From: Lutibacter sp. B2
GTDB lineage: Bacteria > Bacillota > Clostridia > Peptostreptococcales > Thermotaleaceae
NCBI GenBank assembly: GCA_015686845.1
Contig: JADPRS010000010.1
Coordinates: forward strand, 32,713 to 96,712
DNA length: 64,000 nucleotides
Reading direction: 5' to 3'
This document shows, one piece after another, positions 46,701-57,076 of this stretch. Positions within the stretch are counted from its first letter, which is position 1. Every line of letters starts with the position of its first letter. Under the pieces are notes generated by a model. The model saw only the letters and a list, made by a program, of their open reading frames with translations. It was not told the DNA's origin and ran no database searches. The position numbers and the translations under genes are program-made.

Positions 46701-46737
46701 AACTTAATCCTACTTTCATTTTATATTCAGTGATCTT

Positions 46738-47640
46738 TTAAAAGGATTTTTTATAAGAAATCATAAACTTTTTGATAAATTTTTTAAATCCACTTACTTC
46801 ACAAACTTCATTAGCTGATTCATTTGTTAATTTATATGCAATTGTTTCAATTCCTTGACTAACTAAACTTTTTGGATGACTTATTAAATAAGGAATTTGC
46901 AATTTTACCGATTTTGTAACAACTTTATCATCATACAAGTATCCTAAGCATTCTAGTGGCAAATTTAAAAATCGTTGAGATGCTGTATTAAGTTTATTAA
47001 ATACATCTGCACCCTCTTCATAATCTTCAACACGATTTATTAAAACTCTAATAATCTTTTCCTTATCATTTGATATAATATTCTTTAACACGGCATATGC
47101 ATCTGTAATGGATGTAGGTTCTGGTGTTGTGACTAATATAATTTCACCTGCTGCTGCAATAAACGATAAAACTGTATTATTTATGCCTGCACCAGTATCT
47201 ATAAGCATAAAATCTGTGTTTTCTCCTAAGCTGCTTAGATTTTCAATAAGAAATGCTACCTCTTCTTCTGTAAGATTAGCAAGGTTTTTTAATCCAGATC
47301 CCCCTGAAATCAGTTTAATACCATTGGGTCCTTCTGTAATAACTTCTTTTAACGTTTTTTCTCTACTCATTACATGTGCTAATGTATATTTTGGAAGTAC
47401 GCCAATTATTATATCAATATTAGCAAGTCCTAAATCTGCATCTAAAATTGTAACACTATACCCAAGTTTTCTAAGTGCTAACCCAAGATTAATGGTAGAA
47501 TTGGACTTTCCCACGCCTCCTTTTCCACTAGTAACAGTAATCACTCTTGCATTCTTCTTAATCATTTTTTTTTCATCAGGAACTTTTTCAAATTTAGCAT
47601 TTTTCATAATTTCCCTAAGTCTCTTCGCTTGATCATTCAT
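46738..47640 (-). CDS. flhG: Flagellar number regulator FlhG (YlxH), MinD-like ATPase
   Basis: FlhG is a ParA/MinD-type ATPase that, with FlhF, sets the number and place of flagella; in B. subtilis it also loads FliM/FliY. The deviant Walker A TSGKGGVGKSNSTINLG (about 36-52), the switch DADLGLANIDI and a C-terminal amphipathic stretch (FIKKFMISYKKS) are visible. The N-terminal DQAKRLREIMKN matches the FlhF-activating motif. A GTG at 47647-47649 belongs to the AGGTGAT ribosome site, so the ATG at 47638-47640 is used, overlapping flhF by 8 bases. Confidence 0.95.
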   Translation of the reverse strand: MNDQAKRLREIMKNAKFEKVPDEKKMIKKNARVITVTSGKGGVGKSNSTINLGLALRKLGYSVTILDADLGLANIDIIIGVLPKYTLAHVMSREKTLKEVITEGPNGIKLISGGSGLKNLANLTEEEVAFLIENLSSLGENTDFMLIDTGAGINNTVLSFIAAAGEIILVTTPEPTSITDAYAVLKNIISNDKEKIIRVLINRVEDYEEGADVFNKLNTASQRFLNLPLECLGYLYDDKVVTKSVKLQIPYLISHPKSLVSQGIETIAYKLTNESANEVCEVSGFKKFIKKFMISYKKSF

Positions 47641-48763
47641 AATGATCACCTACAATCCTACTAGATATTTTCTCTGTATATGCAATTTCAATATCATCAG
47701 GAACACTCTGCCCTGTAGTAATATAAGAAAGTGATTTGCCTGTATAAATTTTAATATTTAGTATATCGCCTAAATTGGTCGACTCATCTACCTTTGTGAA
47801 TAATAACTTATAGTTTTCAATAAATTTGTATGCTTCTGCAATTCCTACAATATCTTTGTATGATGTTGTAGTGCTAACTACAAGAAAAATATCTGGTTCA
47901 TCTATATACTTTAATAATTTTTTGGTCTCATCAAGTTCTTCTTCCACTCTATGATTTCGTCCTGCAGTATCAATCAATATAATATCTTTATCGTGAAACT
48001 TTTCTATTGCCCCTATTACTTCTTCTGGATCATATATAACGGAAATAGGAATATCTAAAATTTCACTATATGTTTTAAGTTGTTCCACAGCTCCAATTCT
48101 ATATGTGTCGGCAGTAATTAAAGCTACAGATTTTTTATCTGAAATTTCAAATCTAGCAGCTAGCTTTGCAAGTGTAGTCGTTTTGCCTACCCCCGTAGGC
48201 CCTACAAACAGTAATACTTTTTGCTTTTTATCACTTGTATTTATTACCCTAGGTTCTTCTAATAATTCTCTTATAATCATTTTTATAGTTTTACAAACAA
48301 CCTCTTCATTCTCATCCGAAAAACTTATTCTTCTACTTGAAATATTCATAATTTTATCTGTAATGGATTTTTCCACATTATTTCTTATGAGCAAATCATA
48401 GTACTTCTTATAAATCCCGTTTTCTTCTTGACTATTAATATTTTTTGTATCAACTTTATTCATAAGATCAGATAAAATATTTTCAATATTAGCCATTTGG
48501 TCTTTAAATTGGCTAATTTCACCTACATTTTTCAAAGGAGATATCTTTTTTTCAATATGATCTTTTTTATCATTCACTTTGGGTTCTACATTCTTCTCTT
48601 CAATTGCTGCAACCATTTCAATTAGTGGTTTTTTTAAAAACCCTAGAAACCCAGGTCTTTTGATTTTTCTTGAATGTAATATAACAGCATCTGTTCCTAA
48701 TTCAGATTTAACTTTCATCATGGCTTCTTGAGAATTGTTTGCAATATATCTTTTCACCTTCAT
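47633..48763 (-). CDS. flhF: Signal-recognition-particle-like GTPase FlhF
   Basis: FlhF is the third SRP-type GTPase and positions the flagellar base at its membrane site. The N-terminus MKVKRYIANNSQEAMMKVK and the LGTDAVILHSRKIKRPG segment are family hallmarks; the NG domain has GPTGVGKTTTLAKLAARF, DTAGRNHR and TKVDES. The ATG at 48761-48763 gives the typical MKVKRY start; an ATG nine bases earlier overlaps the flhA end and abuts the ribosome site. 376 residues. Confidence 0.95.
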   Translation of the reverse strand: MKVKRYIANNSQEAMMKVKSELGTDAVILHSRKIKRPGFLGFLKKPLIEMVAAIEEKNVEPKVNDKKDHIEKKISPLKNVGEISQFKDQMANIENILSDLMNKVDTKNINSQEENGIYKKYYDLLIRNNVEKSITDKIMNISSRRISFSDENEEVVCKTIKMIIRELLEEPRVINTSDKKQKVLLFVGPTGVGKTTTLAKLAARFEISDKKSVALITADTYRIGAVEQLKTYSEILDIPISVIYDPEEVIGAIEKFHDKDIILIDTAGRNHRVEEELDETKKLLKYIDEPDIFLVVSTTTSYKDIVGIAEAYKFIENYKLLFTKVDESTNLGDILNIKIYTGKSLSYITTGQSVPDDIEIAYTEKISSRIVGDHYE

Positions 48764-48764
48764 A

Positions 48765-50789
48765 TTATACATTCACCACCCCAATTGATTGAATTTCGAT
48801 TTTTGGATCTATTTCATTATAAGATAAAACAACTAATTCAGATACGACTTGTTCTGTTAACTTCTTAAAATAGAATCTAACGATTGGAGAAGTTAATATA
48901 ATAGGTTGTTCTCCTACGGACATAATCTTTTCTATCTGTATTGCTACATTATTTAAAATATTTTGTGTAAGCATTGGATCTAAATTTAAATAAGAGCCAT
49001 GTTCTGATTGCTGTATAGATTTTATTATTTTTTGTTCAAGCTCTTGTTCGATTGTTATAACCTTTATACTATTTCCTTCAATGAATTGCTTAGTAATAAC
49101 TCTATATAATGATTGTCTTACATATTCTGTAAGCATATCAGTATCAATGGTAATAGGTGCATAATCTGCTAAAGTTTCTAAAATTGTAACCATATCTCTT
49201 ATTGGAATTCCTTCTCTTAACAAATTAGATAATACTTTTTGAACTCCACCTAATGTGATCAGCTTAGGCACAGTCTCATCAACTAATGCACTATTACTTT
49301 CTTTTATATTATCAATTAAAGTTTTCACTTCTTGTCTTCCTAATAATTCATGTGCATGTCTTTTAACAATTTCAGTAAGATGTGTTGATATTACAGAAGA
49401 TGTATCTACTACTGTATAACCAAATATCTCTGCTTTTTCTCGTTCTTCTTCCTCTATCCATTTTGCTGGTAATCCAAAAGCTGGTTCTACCGTATCAATT
49501 CCATTAATTTCACCATCAGCCGTTCCAGGATTCATTGCCATATAATGATCAAACACAATATTTCCATTGGCAACCTCAATCCCTTTTATTTTTACTACAT
49601 AGTGATTTGGTTCTAGCTGAATATTATCTCTTAGTCTAATCATAGGTACAATAATTCCTAATTCAAGTGCACATTGTCTTCGTATCATTACCAATCTATC
49701 AAACAAATCTCCACCTTGATTAGGGTCAGCTAATGGTATAATTCCGTATCCAAATTCTAATTCTATTGGGTCTACCTGAAGTAGTGATATCACATTTTCT
49801 GGTTTTCTAATTTCTTCAGTTTCTACCACTTCTTTGCTTTCTTGCTCAACTTCATTCTCTGCCACTGATTTTTTCAATACAAATCCTAGATATAAAAACA
49901 CAGCACTTAATGTAGCATATGGAATCGTAGGAAGTGGTGTTAATCCTAAGAATAACAGCACGCCTGAAATAATAAACATAATTTTTGAATTCCTAAAAAG
50001 CTGAGTTATTACATCATTTCCCAAGTCAGAATCTGATGCTGCTCTAGTAACAACAATTCCTGTTGCTGTAGATATTAATAATGCTGGAATTTGACTCGAT
50101 AATCCATCTCCTACTGTAAGCAACGTATACTTTTGAAGTGCTTGTACAAATGTTAGTTCTCCACCTAGCATTCCCAAAACAAATCCAGCAACTATATTAA
50201 TAATTGTTATAATGATTCCTGCAATAGAATCTCCCTTTACAAACTTACTAGCTCCATCCATAGAACCATAGAAATCTGCTTCTCTTTGTATCGTTAGTCT
50301 TCTTTTACGCGCATCATCTTCACTAATTAATCCTGAGTTTAGATCTGCATCAATTGCCATTTGTTTTCCTGGCATTGCATCCAATGTAAATCTAGCTGCA
50401 ACCTCTGAAACTCTTTCAGCACCCTTTGTAATAACCATGAAATTGATAATAACAATAATTAAAAATATAATAAATCCAACAACAGCATTTCCACCAATAA
50501 CGAATTGTCCAAAGGCTTCAATTACATCTCCAGCATCACCATTTAATAAAATCCCTCTAGTTGTTGAAATATTTAAAGATAATCTTAGTAATGTGGTTAA
50601 TAAAAGCATTGATGGGAAAACTGAAAATTCCAAAGGTTCTTTATTATATATTGAAATTAATAAAATGAGCAATGAAAGAGCAATATTTAAACTTAACATA
50701 ATATCTACAAGTACTAATGGGATTGGTATAATGATAATCATAATTATACCAATTACCGCAAGTGATACAATTATATCACCAAATTTCAT
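48765..50789 (-). CDS. flhA: Flagellar export gate protein FlhA
   Basis: FlhA forms the nonameric export gate of the flagellar type III secretion system. About eight membrane segments in the first half contain the FHIPEP-type loop ([21 protein letters not shown], discontinuous here); the cytoplasmic C-terminal half forms the ring that docks chaperones. The 674 residues are standard. The ATG follows TTAGGAGGAA. Confidence 0.97.
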   Translation of the reverse strand: MKFGDIIVSLAVIGIIMIIIIPIPLVLVDIMLSLNIALSLLILLISIYNKEPLEFSVFPSMLLLTTLLRLSLNISTTRGILLNGDAGDVIEAFGQFVIGGNAVVGFIIFLIIVIINFMVITKGAERVSEVAARFTLDAMPGKQMAIDADLNSGLISEDDARKRRLTIQREADFYGSMDGASKFVKGDSIAGIIITIINIVAGFVLGMLGGELTFVQALQKYTLLTVGDGLSSQIPALLISTATGIVVTRAASDSDLGNDVITQLFRNSKIMFIISGVLLFLGLTPLPTIPYATLSAVFLYLGFVLKKSVAENEVEQESKEVVETEEIRKPENVISLLQVDPIELEFGYGIIPLADPNQGGDLFDRLVMIRRQCALELGIIVPMIRLRDNIQLEPNHYVVKIKGIEVANGNIVFDHYMAMNPGTADGEINGIDTVEPAFGLPAKWIEEEEREKAEIFGYTVVDTSSVISTHLTEIVKRHAHELLGRQEVKTLIDNIKESNSALVDETVPKLITLGGVQKVLSNLLREGIPIRDMVTILETLADYAPITIDTDMLTEYVRQSLYRVITKQFIEGNSIKVITIEQELEQKIIKSIQQSEHGSYLNLDPMLTQNILNNVAIQIEKIMSVGEQPIILTSPIVRFYFKKLTEQVVSELVVLSYNEIDPKIEIQSIGVVNV

Positions 50790-50800
50790 CGTTGTTCCTC

Positions 50801-51889
50801 CTAAGTTATATTCTTGATTTTATATACATATGCTAATACTTCTGCAACCGCTTGATAAAGATCTGGAGGAATATATTCTCCTATATCTACCTTGAAATAA
50901 ATGGCTCGTGCTAGTGGCTTATTTTCAACAATAACGATATCATTTTCAGAAGCTATTTTTTTAATATTTTGTGCTATCAAATCTTTTCCTTTTGCTAACA
51001 CAATTGGTGCATCCCCTTGTATACTGTCATATCTAACAGCAATCGCATAATGTGTAGGATTTGTTATAATAACATCTGCCTTAGGAACATCCTGCATCAT
51101 TCTATTCATTGCAATGGCTCTTTGTTTTTCCTTTATTTTAGACTTTAACTGAGGATCTCCTTCCATTTGTTTATATTCTTCCTTTATCTCTTGCTTACTC
51201 ATTTTTAAGTCTTTTGCATGTTGCCATTTTTGATATATATAATCTAGAATCGCTAATATTAAAAGCACAAAACCCGCTCTTAATCCTATATTTATACTGG
51301 TTTTTCCTAGGTATGAGCTTATTTGAAATATATCCATATCAAATATATTAATAAAATTCTTTGATTCTCTTAAAACGTATGAAAACGTAATATACCCTAG
51401 CACACCTATTTTAAGCATAGATTTTATAAATTCCATAAATTGTTTAATCGAAAAAATTCGCTTAAATCCATTAATAGGATTAATTTTATTTAGATCTAAT
51501 TTTAAAGTTTTGGTAGTAAATAAAAAACCAACTTGCATATAACTACAAACCAACCCTACAATAAATGCTACGCCCATAATTGGAATAACTATTTTTGCCA
51601 TAAAAATTACTATATCCATATACATTAGTCTAATATTTTGTATGGTATAAAGATTTTCAATATCAGGAATTTTCATGAATATTTTTTTAGTAAATTCAAT
51701 AAAGCTTGTATATATATAGCCTCCCATCATTTTCATGACAAGAAAAGTTGATAATAGTATTAAAGCTGAATTAATTTCTTTACTTTGAACGACTTGTCCT
51801 TTTTCCCGTGCTTCTTTCTTTTTCTTTGAGGTAGCATTCTCTGTTTTTTCTCCAGAAAACAATTGTAAATCTATTTTAAACAATGACAT
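50801..51889 (-). CDS. flhB: Flagellar export switch protein FlhB
   Basis: FlhB switches export from hook to filament substrates after autocleavage. Four membrane segments are followed by a cytoplasmic domain with the cleavage motif N-P-T-H in [16 protein letters not shown]. An N-terminal [19 protein letters not shown] is typical. The 362 residues are normal. It works with FliK, encoded upstream at 61334-62677, which measures hook length. Confidence 0.97.
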   Translation of the reverse strand: MSLFKIDLQLFSGEKTENATSKKKKEAREKGQVVQSKEINSALILLSTFLVMKMMGGYIYTSFIEFTKKIFMKIPDIENLYTIQNIRLMYMDIVIFMAKIVIPIMGVAFIVGLVCSYMQVGFLFTTKTLKLDLNKINPINGFKRIFSIKQFMEFIKSMLKIGVLGYITFSYVLRESKNFINIFDMDIFQISSYLGKTSINIGLRAGFVLLILAILDYIYQKWQHAKDLKMSKQEIKEEYKQMEGDPQLKSKIKEKQRAIAMNRMMQDVPKADVIITNPTHYAIAVRYDSIQGDAPIVLAKGKDLIAQNIKKIASENDIVIVENKPLARAIYFKVDIGEYIPPDLYQAVAEVLAYVYKIKNIT

Positions 51890-51893
51890 AGTC

Positions 51894-52679
51894 TCATCCC
51901 TTTGTTAGCACATTCATAAAATAATAAAGTGAATCAAACATTTTACCAAATATATGCTCATATACTCCTACATATAAAGAGCCTGTCAAAATGAGAATCG
52001 CTAATCCAACTAAAACCTTAAGGGGCATCCCTACCATAAATATATTCATTTGTGGCATAGTACGAGCTAAAATCCCTAGTGCTACATTTGTAACAAAAAT
52101 TGATACAATGATAGGGCCTGCCATTTTAATAGCTATAATAAATGTACTTGATAGTATATTTATTAAAAGTTCTATGATTGTTATATTTATACCCACACTT
52201 CCAATTGGAACGCTATTAAAACTATACTTTAATGCATATATTAAAGTATGATGTCCGTTTATACTTAAAAATACTAGTGTAGCAATAATGTAAAAGAAAT
52301 TTCCCATCAACGGTATCTGCGCTTCATCTTGAGGATTTAAAACAGTCGCCATTGAAAATCCTATTTGCATATCAATAAGATATCCTGCTAAATAAATTGC
52401 TGTGTAGTATATATAACACATATAACCCATCATGATTCCAGTTAAACTTTCTTTAATTACATTCAGAAACAAGATGAAAAAGTCTCTATTATCTACCTTA
52501 GTTGAAACATCTATTACTGGAAAAATAATAACCGCAATGATAAATGCAAGTCCTATTTTTGTATAAGTAGGTATGCTTCGTTGTCTAAATATTGGTGCTG
52601 CAACAAACATACCTATAATTCTTATAAATATTAATATTAAAATGTCTATATTATTAACTAATTTAAATGTAATTTCCAT
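51894..52679 (-). CDS. fliR: Flagellar export protein FliR
   Basis: FliR is a membrane component of the export-gate core (FliP5-FliQ4-FliR1). It has six or so membrane segments over 261 residues, with the conserved stretches FVAAPIFRQRSIPTYTKIG and ISIVFVTNVALGILARTMPQ-like (here SIFVTNVALGILARTMPQMN). The ribosome site is weak (GGAAA), and only four bases separate its end from flhB. It is placed between fliQ and flhB as usual. Confidence 0.95.
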   Translation of the reverse strand: MEITFKLVNNIDILILIFIRIIGMFVAAPIFRQRSIPTYTKIGLAFIIAVIIFPVIDVSTKVDNRDFFILFLNVIKESLTGIMMGYMCYIYYTAIYLAGYLIDMQIGFSMATVLNPQDEAQIPLMGNFFYIIATLVFLSINGHHTLIYALKYSFNSVPIGSVGINITIIELLINILSSTFIIAIKMAGPIIVSIFVTNVALGILARTMPQMNIFMVGMPLKVLVGLAILILTGSLYVGVYEHIFGKMFDSLYYFMNVLTKG

Positions 52680-52694
52680 AATAACATTTCCAAT

Positions 52695-52964
52695 CTATTG
52701 TATATATTTATTTAAATTCATAAATAAGTCTTGCGTATAATCTACCATAGTATTTAAAATCCATGATCCAAATATTACTATTGCAAGTAACACAGATACT
52801 ATTTTAGGTATAAAAGCAAGCGTTTGCTCTTGTATTTGTGTTGTGGCTTGAAATATACTAACAGCTAATCCCATAACTAATGAGAGTATGAGCATTGGTG
52901 CCGATAACATAATTACTTTCATCATAGCTTGCTGTAAAATTTCAATAATCAATCCTTGACTCAT
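52695..52964 (-). CDS. fliQ: Flagellar export protein FliQ
   Basis: An 89-residue, two-helix membrane component of the export gate, with the conserved ALMKVIMLSAPMLILSLVMG-like first helix and IFQATTQIQEQTLAFIPKI in the cytoplasmic loop. The ATG follows AGGGGTG, just after fliP. Confidence 0.95.
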   Translation of the reverse strand: MSQGLIIEILQQAMMKVIMLSAPMLILSLVMGLAVSIFQATTQIQEQTLAFIPKIVSVLLAIVIFGSWILNTMVDYTQDLFMNLNKYIQ

Positions 52965-52975
52965 TTTTCACACCC

Positions 52976-53752
52976 CTATTTAAACCCCATAACAAGAGAC
53001 TTAATAATAATATTCCATCCATCCACTAGAATAAATAATAATATTTTGAAAGGCATTGAAATCATAACAGGTGGTAACATCATCATACCCATAGACATCA
53101 ATGTACTTGCAACAACCATATCTATAACAACAAATGGTATAAACAAGATAAACCCAATTTGAAATCCCGTTTTTAATTCGCTAATAATAAATGCCGGAAT
53201 TAAAGCCTTTAATGGGATTTCCTCTATATTTTCTGGCTTTTTACTATCTGAAATATCTATAAACAAAGCTATGTCCTTTTCTCTCGTTTGCTTAAGCATA
53301 AAATTGCTAATAGGTTTCATTGCATTTTCCAGTGCAACTTCTTGTGATATTTCTTCTTTCAAATAGGGTTGTATTGCTTTTTCATTAATTTCTGTTCCTA
53401 CAGGTGCCATTATAAATACTGTTAAAAACAAGGCCAATCCAACCAATACTTGATTGGGTGGCGTACTTTGAGTCGAAATAGCTTTTCTTATAAAAGAAAG
53501 TACTATAATAATTCTAGTAAAGCTAGTCATCATCATTAGAATAGATGGTGCAATAGCTAAAATAGTAAATAAAAACAAAATATTTATAGACTCAGCCACT
53601 TCACTTGGATTACTTGCTTTATCAATATTTAATCCAATTCTAGGAATCGCTATACTCGTTTCTGCATAAGAGACAGAATGTATAAACATTATAGTCATTA
53701 TTATAATAATAATCCTAATTAAACCTTTTTTATTTATAGATTCTCTAATCAT
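52976..53752 (-). CDS. fliP: Flagellar export protein FliP
   Basis: FliP pentamers form the core of the export gate. A cleavable-looking N-terminal hydrophobic segment is followed by four membrane helices; FTRIIIVLSFIRKAISTQ and PPNQVLVGLALFLTVFIMAP are family signatures. The ATG at 53750-53752, eight bases after AAGGA, is preferred to a TTG six codons earlier; 258 residues. It overlaps the end of fliO by 8 bases. Confidence 0.95.
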   Translation of the reverse strand: MIRESINKKGLIRIIIIIMTIMFIHSVSYAETSIAIPRIGLNIDKASNPSEVAESINILFLFTILAIAPSILMMMTSFTRIIIVLSFIRKAISTQSTPPNQVLVGLALFLTVFIMAPVGTEINEKAIQPYLKEEISQEVALENAMKPISNFMLKQTREKDIALFIDISDSKKPENIEEIPLKALIPAFIISELKTGFQIGFILFIPFVVIDMVVASTLMSMGMMMLPPVMISMPFKILLFILVDGWNIIIKSLVMGFK

Positions 53753-54107
53753 TTTTTTCGTCCTTATCAATATAATTTTCTTTATCTATTTTTTTATCAA
53801 AGTAAGAACTAAACTTTTCAGTTATATTGTTTTTCATATCTATAACAGGGTTTAGTTCTTCTTTTTCTATTGTATCTAACATTGTAATCTCATTTTTTCC
53901 AGTAGCAATAATATAATACTTACTACCTATATTCACAATATATAATAGCTTATTTACACCTAGAGATTGTTTTTCGATAATTTTTATATTCTTTCCTTTC
54001 ATAAATACAGCACTTTTCTGTGAAATAATCTTTGCTGTAAAATAAGCTGCAATCAAAACTAAAGTAAATGCACCTATAATACTTATCAAATATTTTACAT
54101 CTTCAAT
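53745..54107 (-). CDS. fliO: Flagellar export-gate assembly protein FliO, probable ATT start
   Basis: FliO is a small bitopic protein that helps assemble the FliP ring. One membrane segment (about 8-28) is followed by a cytoplasmic beta-rich domain (VFMKGKNIKIIEKQSLGVNK, then LLYIVNIGSKYYIIATGKNE). The first standard start is a TTG at 54087-54089, but it lies 25 bases from the only ribosome site, AGGAGG (54115-54120). Seven bases after that site is an in-frame ATT (54105-54107) opening IEDVKYLISIIG, which fits the usual FliO beginning. I therefore propose an ATT initiation codon, giving 120 residues (GTG, TTG or ATG do not occur in frame between). Confidence 0.75.
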   Translation of the reverse strand: MEDVKYLISIIGAFTLVLIAAYFTAKIISQKSAVFMKGKNIKIIEKQSLGVNKLLYIVNIGSKYYIIATGKNEITMLDTIEKEELNPVIDMKNNITEKFSSYFDKKIDKENYIDKDEKND

Positions 54108-54126
54108 AATTATTCCTCCTTTTTGA

Positions 54127-54489
54127 TTAACCTAAAACCTTTTTAACAGCTTCAATTACGCGATCTGCTTGAAATGGCTTTACAATAAAATCTCCTGCCC
54201 CTGCTTGAATAGCTTCTATAACCATAGCTTGCTGTCCCATTGCAGAACACATAACAACTTTTGCACTTGGATCTATTTTTTTGATTTCCTTAAGTGCTTG
54301 AATTCCATCTACTTCTGGCATGGTTATATCCATAATTACTAAATCAGGATTTAATTCCTTATATTTTTCTATTGCTTTTGCTCCATTTTCAGCTTCTCCT
54401 AAAACATTATATCCATATTTAGTTAAAACATCCTTAACCATCATTCTCATAAATGCTGCATCATCCACTACTAAAATTCCTTTTGACAT
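54127..54489 (-). CDS. cheY: Chemotaxis response regulator CheY
   Basis: CheY-P binds the flagellar switch. A single receiver domain of 120 residues: acidic pair Asp9-Asp10, phosphorylation site Asp54 (VIMDITMPEVDG), Ser/Thr switch region CSAMGQQ and Lys in VKPFQAD. It is between fliY and fliO, its place in the B. subtilis operon. The dedicated phosphatases CheC and FliY are encoded in the same unit. Confidence 0.96.
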   Translation of the reverse strand: MSKGILVVDDAAFMRMMVKDVLTKYGYNVLGEAENGAKAIEKYKELNPDLVIMDITMPEVDGIQALKEIKKIDPSAKVVMCSAMGQQAMVIEAIQAGAGDFIVKPFQADRVIEAVKKVLG

Positions 54490-54504
54490 AATTATATCTC
54501 CCCT

Positions 54505-55626
54505 TTATCTTATCTTATTTGTTGGATTTACAATATCGGTTACACGAACTCCATAATTTTCATCAATAACCACGACTTCTCCCTTTGCCATAAATTGACC
54601 ATTTACAAGTATATCTAATGGTTCACCCACAATTTTATCTAACTCTATAACCGTTCCTGGCGCAAAGGAAAGTATTTCATTGATTTTCTTAGAAGTACTT
54701 CCAAGTTCTACTGTAATCGATAATGGTACATCTCTAATTAAACTAATATTTTCTCTTTCATGACTAGAAAATGAATCATCAAATGCTTCAAATTGTACGG
54801 GTTGCACCTGTACTTCTTGTTCTTTCCTACTTCTGCTCATGTTCTCTCTTGTTCTCTCTTCTTTCCTGTACTCTTGCGTATTATAGTTTTCATTTTCCAG
54901 TTGAGTTTTTTGTTGTATTTCTTTATTTTGTATATCTGTATGATCTTCTTCATAAGACATTGGCGTATTATTTAATAGAGATGTTACCATATCCTTAGCA
55001 AATTTAATAGGAATCACTTGCATAATTTCACTATCGATAATATCTCCTACTACCATTTTGAATGCAATTTTTACTATTCTATCATTATAATCAATATCAC
55101 CTAGTTTATCTGAACTCTTTGAAAAATTTACTGACATTGCTTTTGGTGGACAAATGTCAATCTTGCTGTTAAACATCTCTGATAAAGAAGTTGAAGATGA
55201 ACCTACCATTTGATTCATTGCCTCTCCTATAGCACTTAAATGCAATTCACTTAATTCTCCATCCGTATTTGTTCCATCTCCACCCATCATTAAATCAGTA
55301 ATTACCTTAACATCATGCTCTCTTAAAACAAGTACATTAGTTCCTTTAATTCCCTCTTTATAGCTAACTTCTACTGCAACAAAAGGAATAGGATATTGCT
55401 CTGATAATTCCCCCATAGTTAAAATTGATATTTCAGGAGTTGTAATCGTCACTTTTTGTCCTAAAAGTGTAAATAAAGTAGTAGCAGAAGTACCCATGCT
55501 AATGTTTCCAATTTCACCCAATGCATCTTTTTCATCATCCGTTAGTTCTTCCTCATTATTGGGTGTATTATTTGAACCGCCATTAAGCAGAGCGTCTATT
55601 TCCTCTTGTGAAAGCATATCTGCCAT
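54505..55626 (-). CDS. fliY: Flagellar switch phosphatase FliY
   Basis: FliY combines a CheC-like CheY-P phosphatase with a FliN-type C-ring domain. The phosphatase sites E-x2-N occur twice (DALGEIGNISMG and LSAIGEAMNQMVGSS); a Gln/Glu/Asn-rich linker leads to the C-terminal SpoA domain (VPLSITVELGSTSKKINEIL). The N-terminal MADMLSQEEIDALL is a CheY-binding helix like that of FliM. A TTG 21 bases up precedes AGGAAGGAG, so the ATG at 55624-55626 is used, giving 373 residues. Confidence 0.95.
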   Translation of the reverse strand: MADMLSQEEIDALLNGGSNNTPNNEEELTDDEKDALGEIGNISMGTSATTLFTLLGQKVTITTPEISILTMGELSEQYPIPFVAVEVSYKEGIKGTNVLVLREHDVKVITDLMMGGDGTNTDGELSELHLSAIGEAMNQMVGSSSTSLSEMFNSKIDICPPKAMSVNFSKSSDKLGDIDYNDRIVKIAFKMVVGDIIDSEIMQVIPIKFAKDMVTSLLNNTPMSYEEDHTDIQNKEIQQKTQLENENYNTQEYRKEERTRENMSRSRKEQEVQVQPVQFEAFDDSFSSHERENISLIRDVPLSITVELGSTSKKINEILSFAPGTVIELDKIVGEPLDILVNGQFMAKGEVVVIDENYGVRVTDIVNPTNKIR

Positions 55627-55627
55627 C

Positions 55628-56614
55628 TTATTCGTCTCCTTCCTCAATAACTTGCTTAATCTTAATCGCCATCTTCTTTTTATTTGTACCTGCTACAGCA
55701 AAATACTTAAGCTGCTCACCTACAAATACTTTCACATCATCATTTATTTGTGAATCTAACGGAATTACATCTCCAATCTGAATACCCATAAATTCTTTAA
55801 CTGTTATTCTAGATGTTCCTAAAACAGCCTTAATTGGAACTTTCGTGTTTTCAATCCTTCTAGAAATTGCTGCTTCATCTTCGGTGGTTCTTTCCTTATT
55901 ATTACCAGAAAACCAAAATTTTGTATTTAGTTTTTCTACAATTGGCTCTATAACAATATGTGGAATACATATATTAATCATTCCTTCAGATTCTCCCACT
56001 TGAATACTGAGTGTAATTAATGCAATTGTTTCACTTGGAGAAACAATTTGTGCAAATTGAGAGTTCGTTTCAACTTTTTCAAGTCTTGGACTAAGTTCAA
56101 TAACATTTTCCCAAGGTTCAATTAAACGTTTGATCATTTCTTTTATTACTTTTTTTATAAGAGAAAGCTCTATTTCAGTAAATGTTCTCTTTTCACTAAA
56201 AACTTCTCCACGTCCTCCTAAAATCCTATCGATGAAAACAAAAGCAATATCAGGTCCAATATCAACTATAATTTGTCCTTCAAGTGGCGAAAAATCTACA
56301 ATTCCTAATACCGCAGGATTCGCTATAGAATTTGTAAATTCATAATTTGATAATTGTTCTATACTCAAAACATCAACTTTTACAAGACTTCTCAAATAAC
56401 CCGATAAAAAAGTTTTTAATGACCTACAAAAATTTTCATGAATAATTTGCAAAGTTCTCAATTGTTCTTTTGCAAATTTATCTGGCCTTCTAAAATCATA
56501 CTTTTTAACCTTTATTTCATTTATATCTTCTTTGATTTCTTGAGCATCTAACTCTCCAGTATTTATAGCCTCCAGTAATTGATCTATTTCACTTTGTGAC
56601 AATACCTCAGACAA
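55628..56614 (-). CDS. fliM: Flagellar motor switch protein FliM
   Basis: FliM binds CheY-P and forms the C-ring with FliG and FliY. The N-terminal LSQSEIDQLLEAI is the CheY-binding helix; a central CheC-like domain (DFSPLEGQIIVDIGPDIAFV) without phosphatase residues is followed by the SpoA domain (VPIKAVLGTSRITVKEFMGI). The 328 residues are typical. The start is TTG (56612-56614) after GAGGAGGG. It ends one base before the fliY ATG. Confidence 0.95.
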   Translation of the reverse strand: MSEVLSQSEIDQLLEAINTGELDAQEIKEDINEIKVKKYDFRRPDKFAKEQLRTLQIIHENFCRSLKTFLSGYLRSLVKVDVLSIEQLSNYEFTNSIANPAVLGIVDFSPLEGQIIVDIGPDIAFVFIDRILGGRGEVFSEKRTFTEIELSLIKKVIKEMIKRLIEPWENVIELSPRLEKVETNSQFAQIVSPSETIALITLSIQVGESEGMINICIPHIVIEPIVEKLNTKFWFSGNNKERTTEDEAAISRRIENTKVPIKAVLGTSRITVKEFMGIQIGDVIPLDSQINDDVKVFVGEQLKYFAVAGTNKKKMAIKIKQVIEEGDE

Positions 56615-56628
56615 TTCTATTCCCTCCT

Positions 56629-57045
56629 CTATTGGATAATAAATTCAACAAAATATACATCCATGATTCCATCGGAAGGGACGGTCTTCTTAATAGAACT
56701 TACAATTTCTTTACGTAATGCTTGTTGCCCTTCTGTACCATCTAATACAGCTATTTCCTTACTTCTTAATATTTCTAGTATGTTATTTATAATTTCTGAT
56801 TTCTTTTTTTCTAATTTAGGTGTTACATCTTCATCAGAAATTTCAATATCAATATTAATCTTTAAAATCCTTCTATTATCTTTTATATTTGAATATAATT
56901 CACCTAGAGAGTACAAAGTTGTCTCTACCTCTTTTGGCTTATCATTTGAATTTTTACTTGTAGTAAAATAAAATATTCCGCCTAGTAAAATACCTGTCAC
57001 CAAAAATCCTATGATGCTAAAGATTATTATTTTTTTTGTCGTCAT
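56629..57045 (-). CDS. fliL: Flagellar stator-associated protein FliL
   Basis: FliL is a membrane protein around the stator. A single N-terminal membrane segment (about 6-26) is followed by a periplasm-side SPFH-like domain; the terminal GIMDVYFVEFIIQ is a family feature. An in-frame longer version overlaps motB, but a GGGGGGAG ribosome site lies before the ATG at 57043-57045, giving 138 residues. In this operon fliL directly follows motB, matching its role at the stator. Confidence 0.92.
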   Translation of the reverse strand: MTTKKIIIFSIIGFLVTGILLGGIFYFTTSKNSNDKPKEVETTLYSLGELYSNIKDNRRILKINIDIEISDEDVTPKLEKKKSEIINNILEILRSKEIAVLDGTEGQQALRKEIVSSIKKTVPSDGIMDVYFVEFIIQ

Positions 57046-57076
57046 TCTACTCCCCCCCTTTTCGCTAATAGCGTTT

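Noticed and set aside
47108..47632. 174-codon plus-strand frame antisense to flhG
   Set aside because: It is an out-of-frame shadow of a strongly conserved gene; its low-complexity Ser/Ile/Leu/Phe-rich composition is typical of antisense frames in AT-rich coding DNA, and it has no ribosome site.
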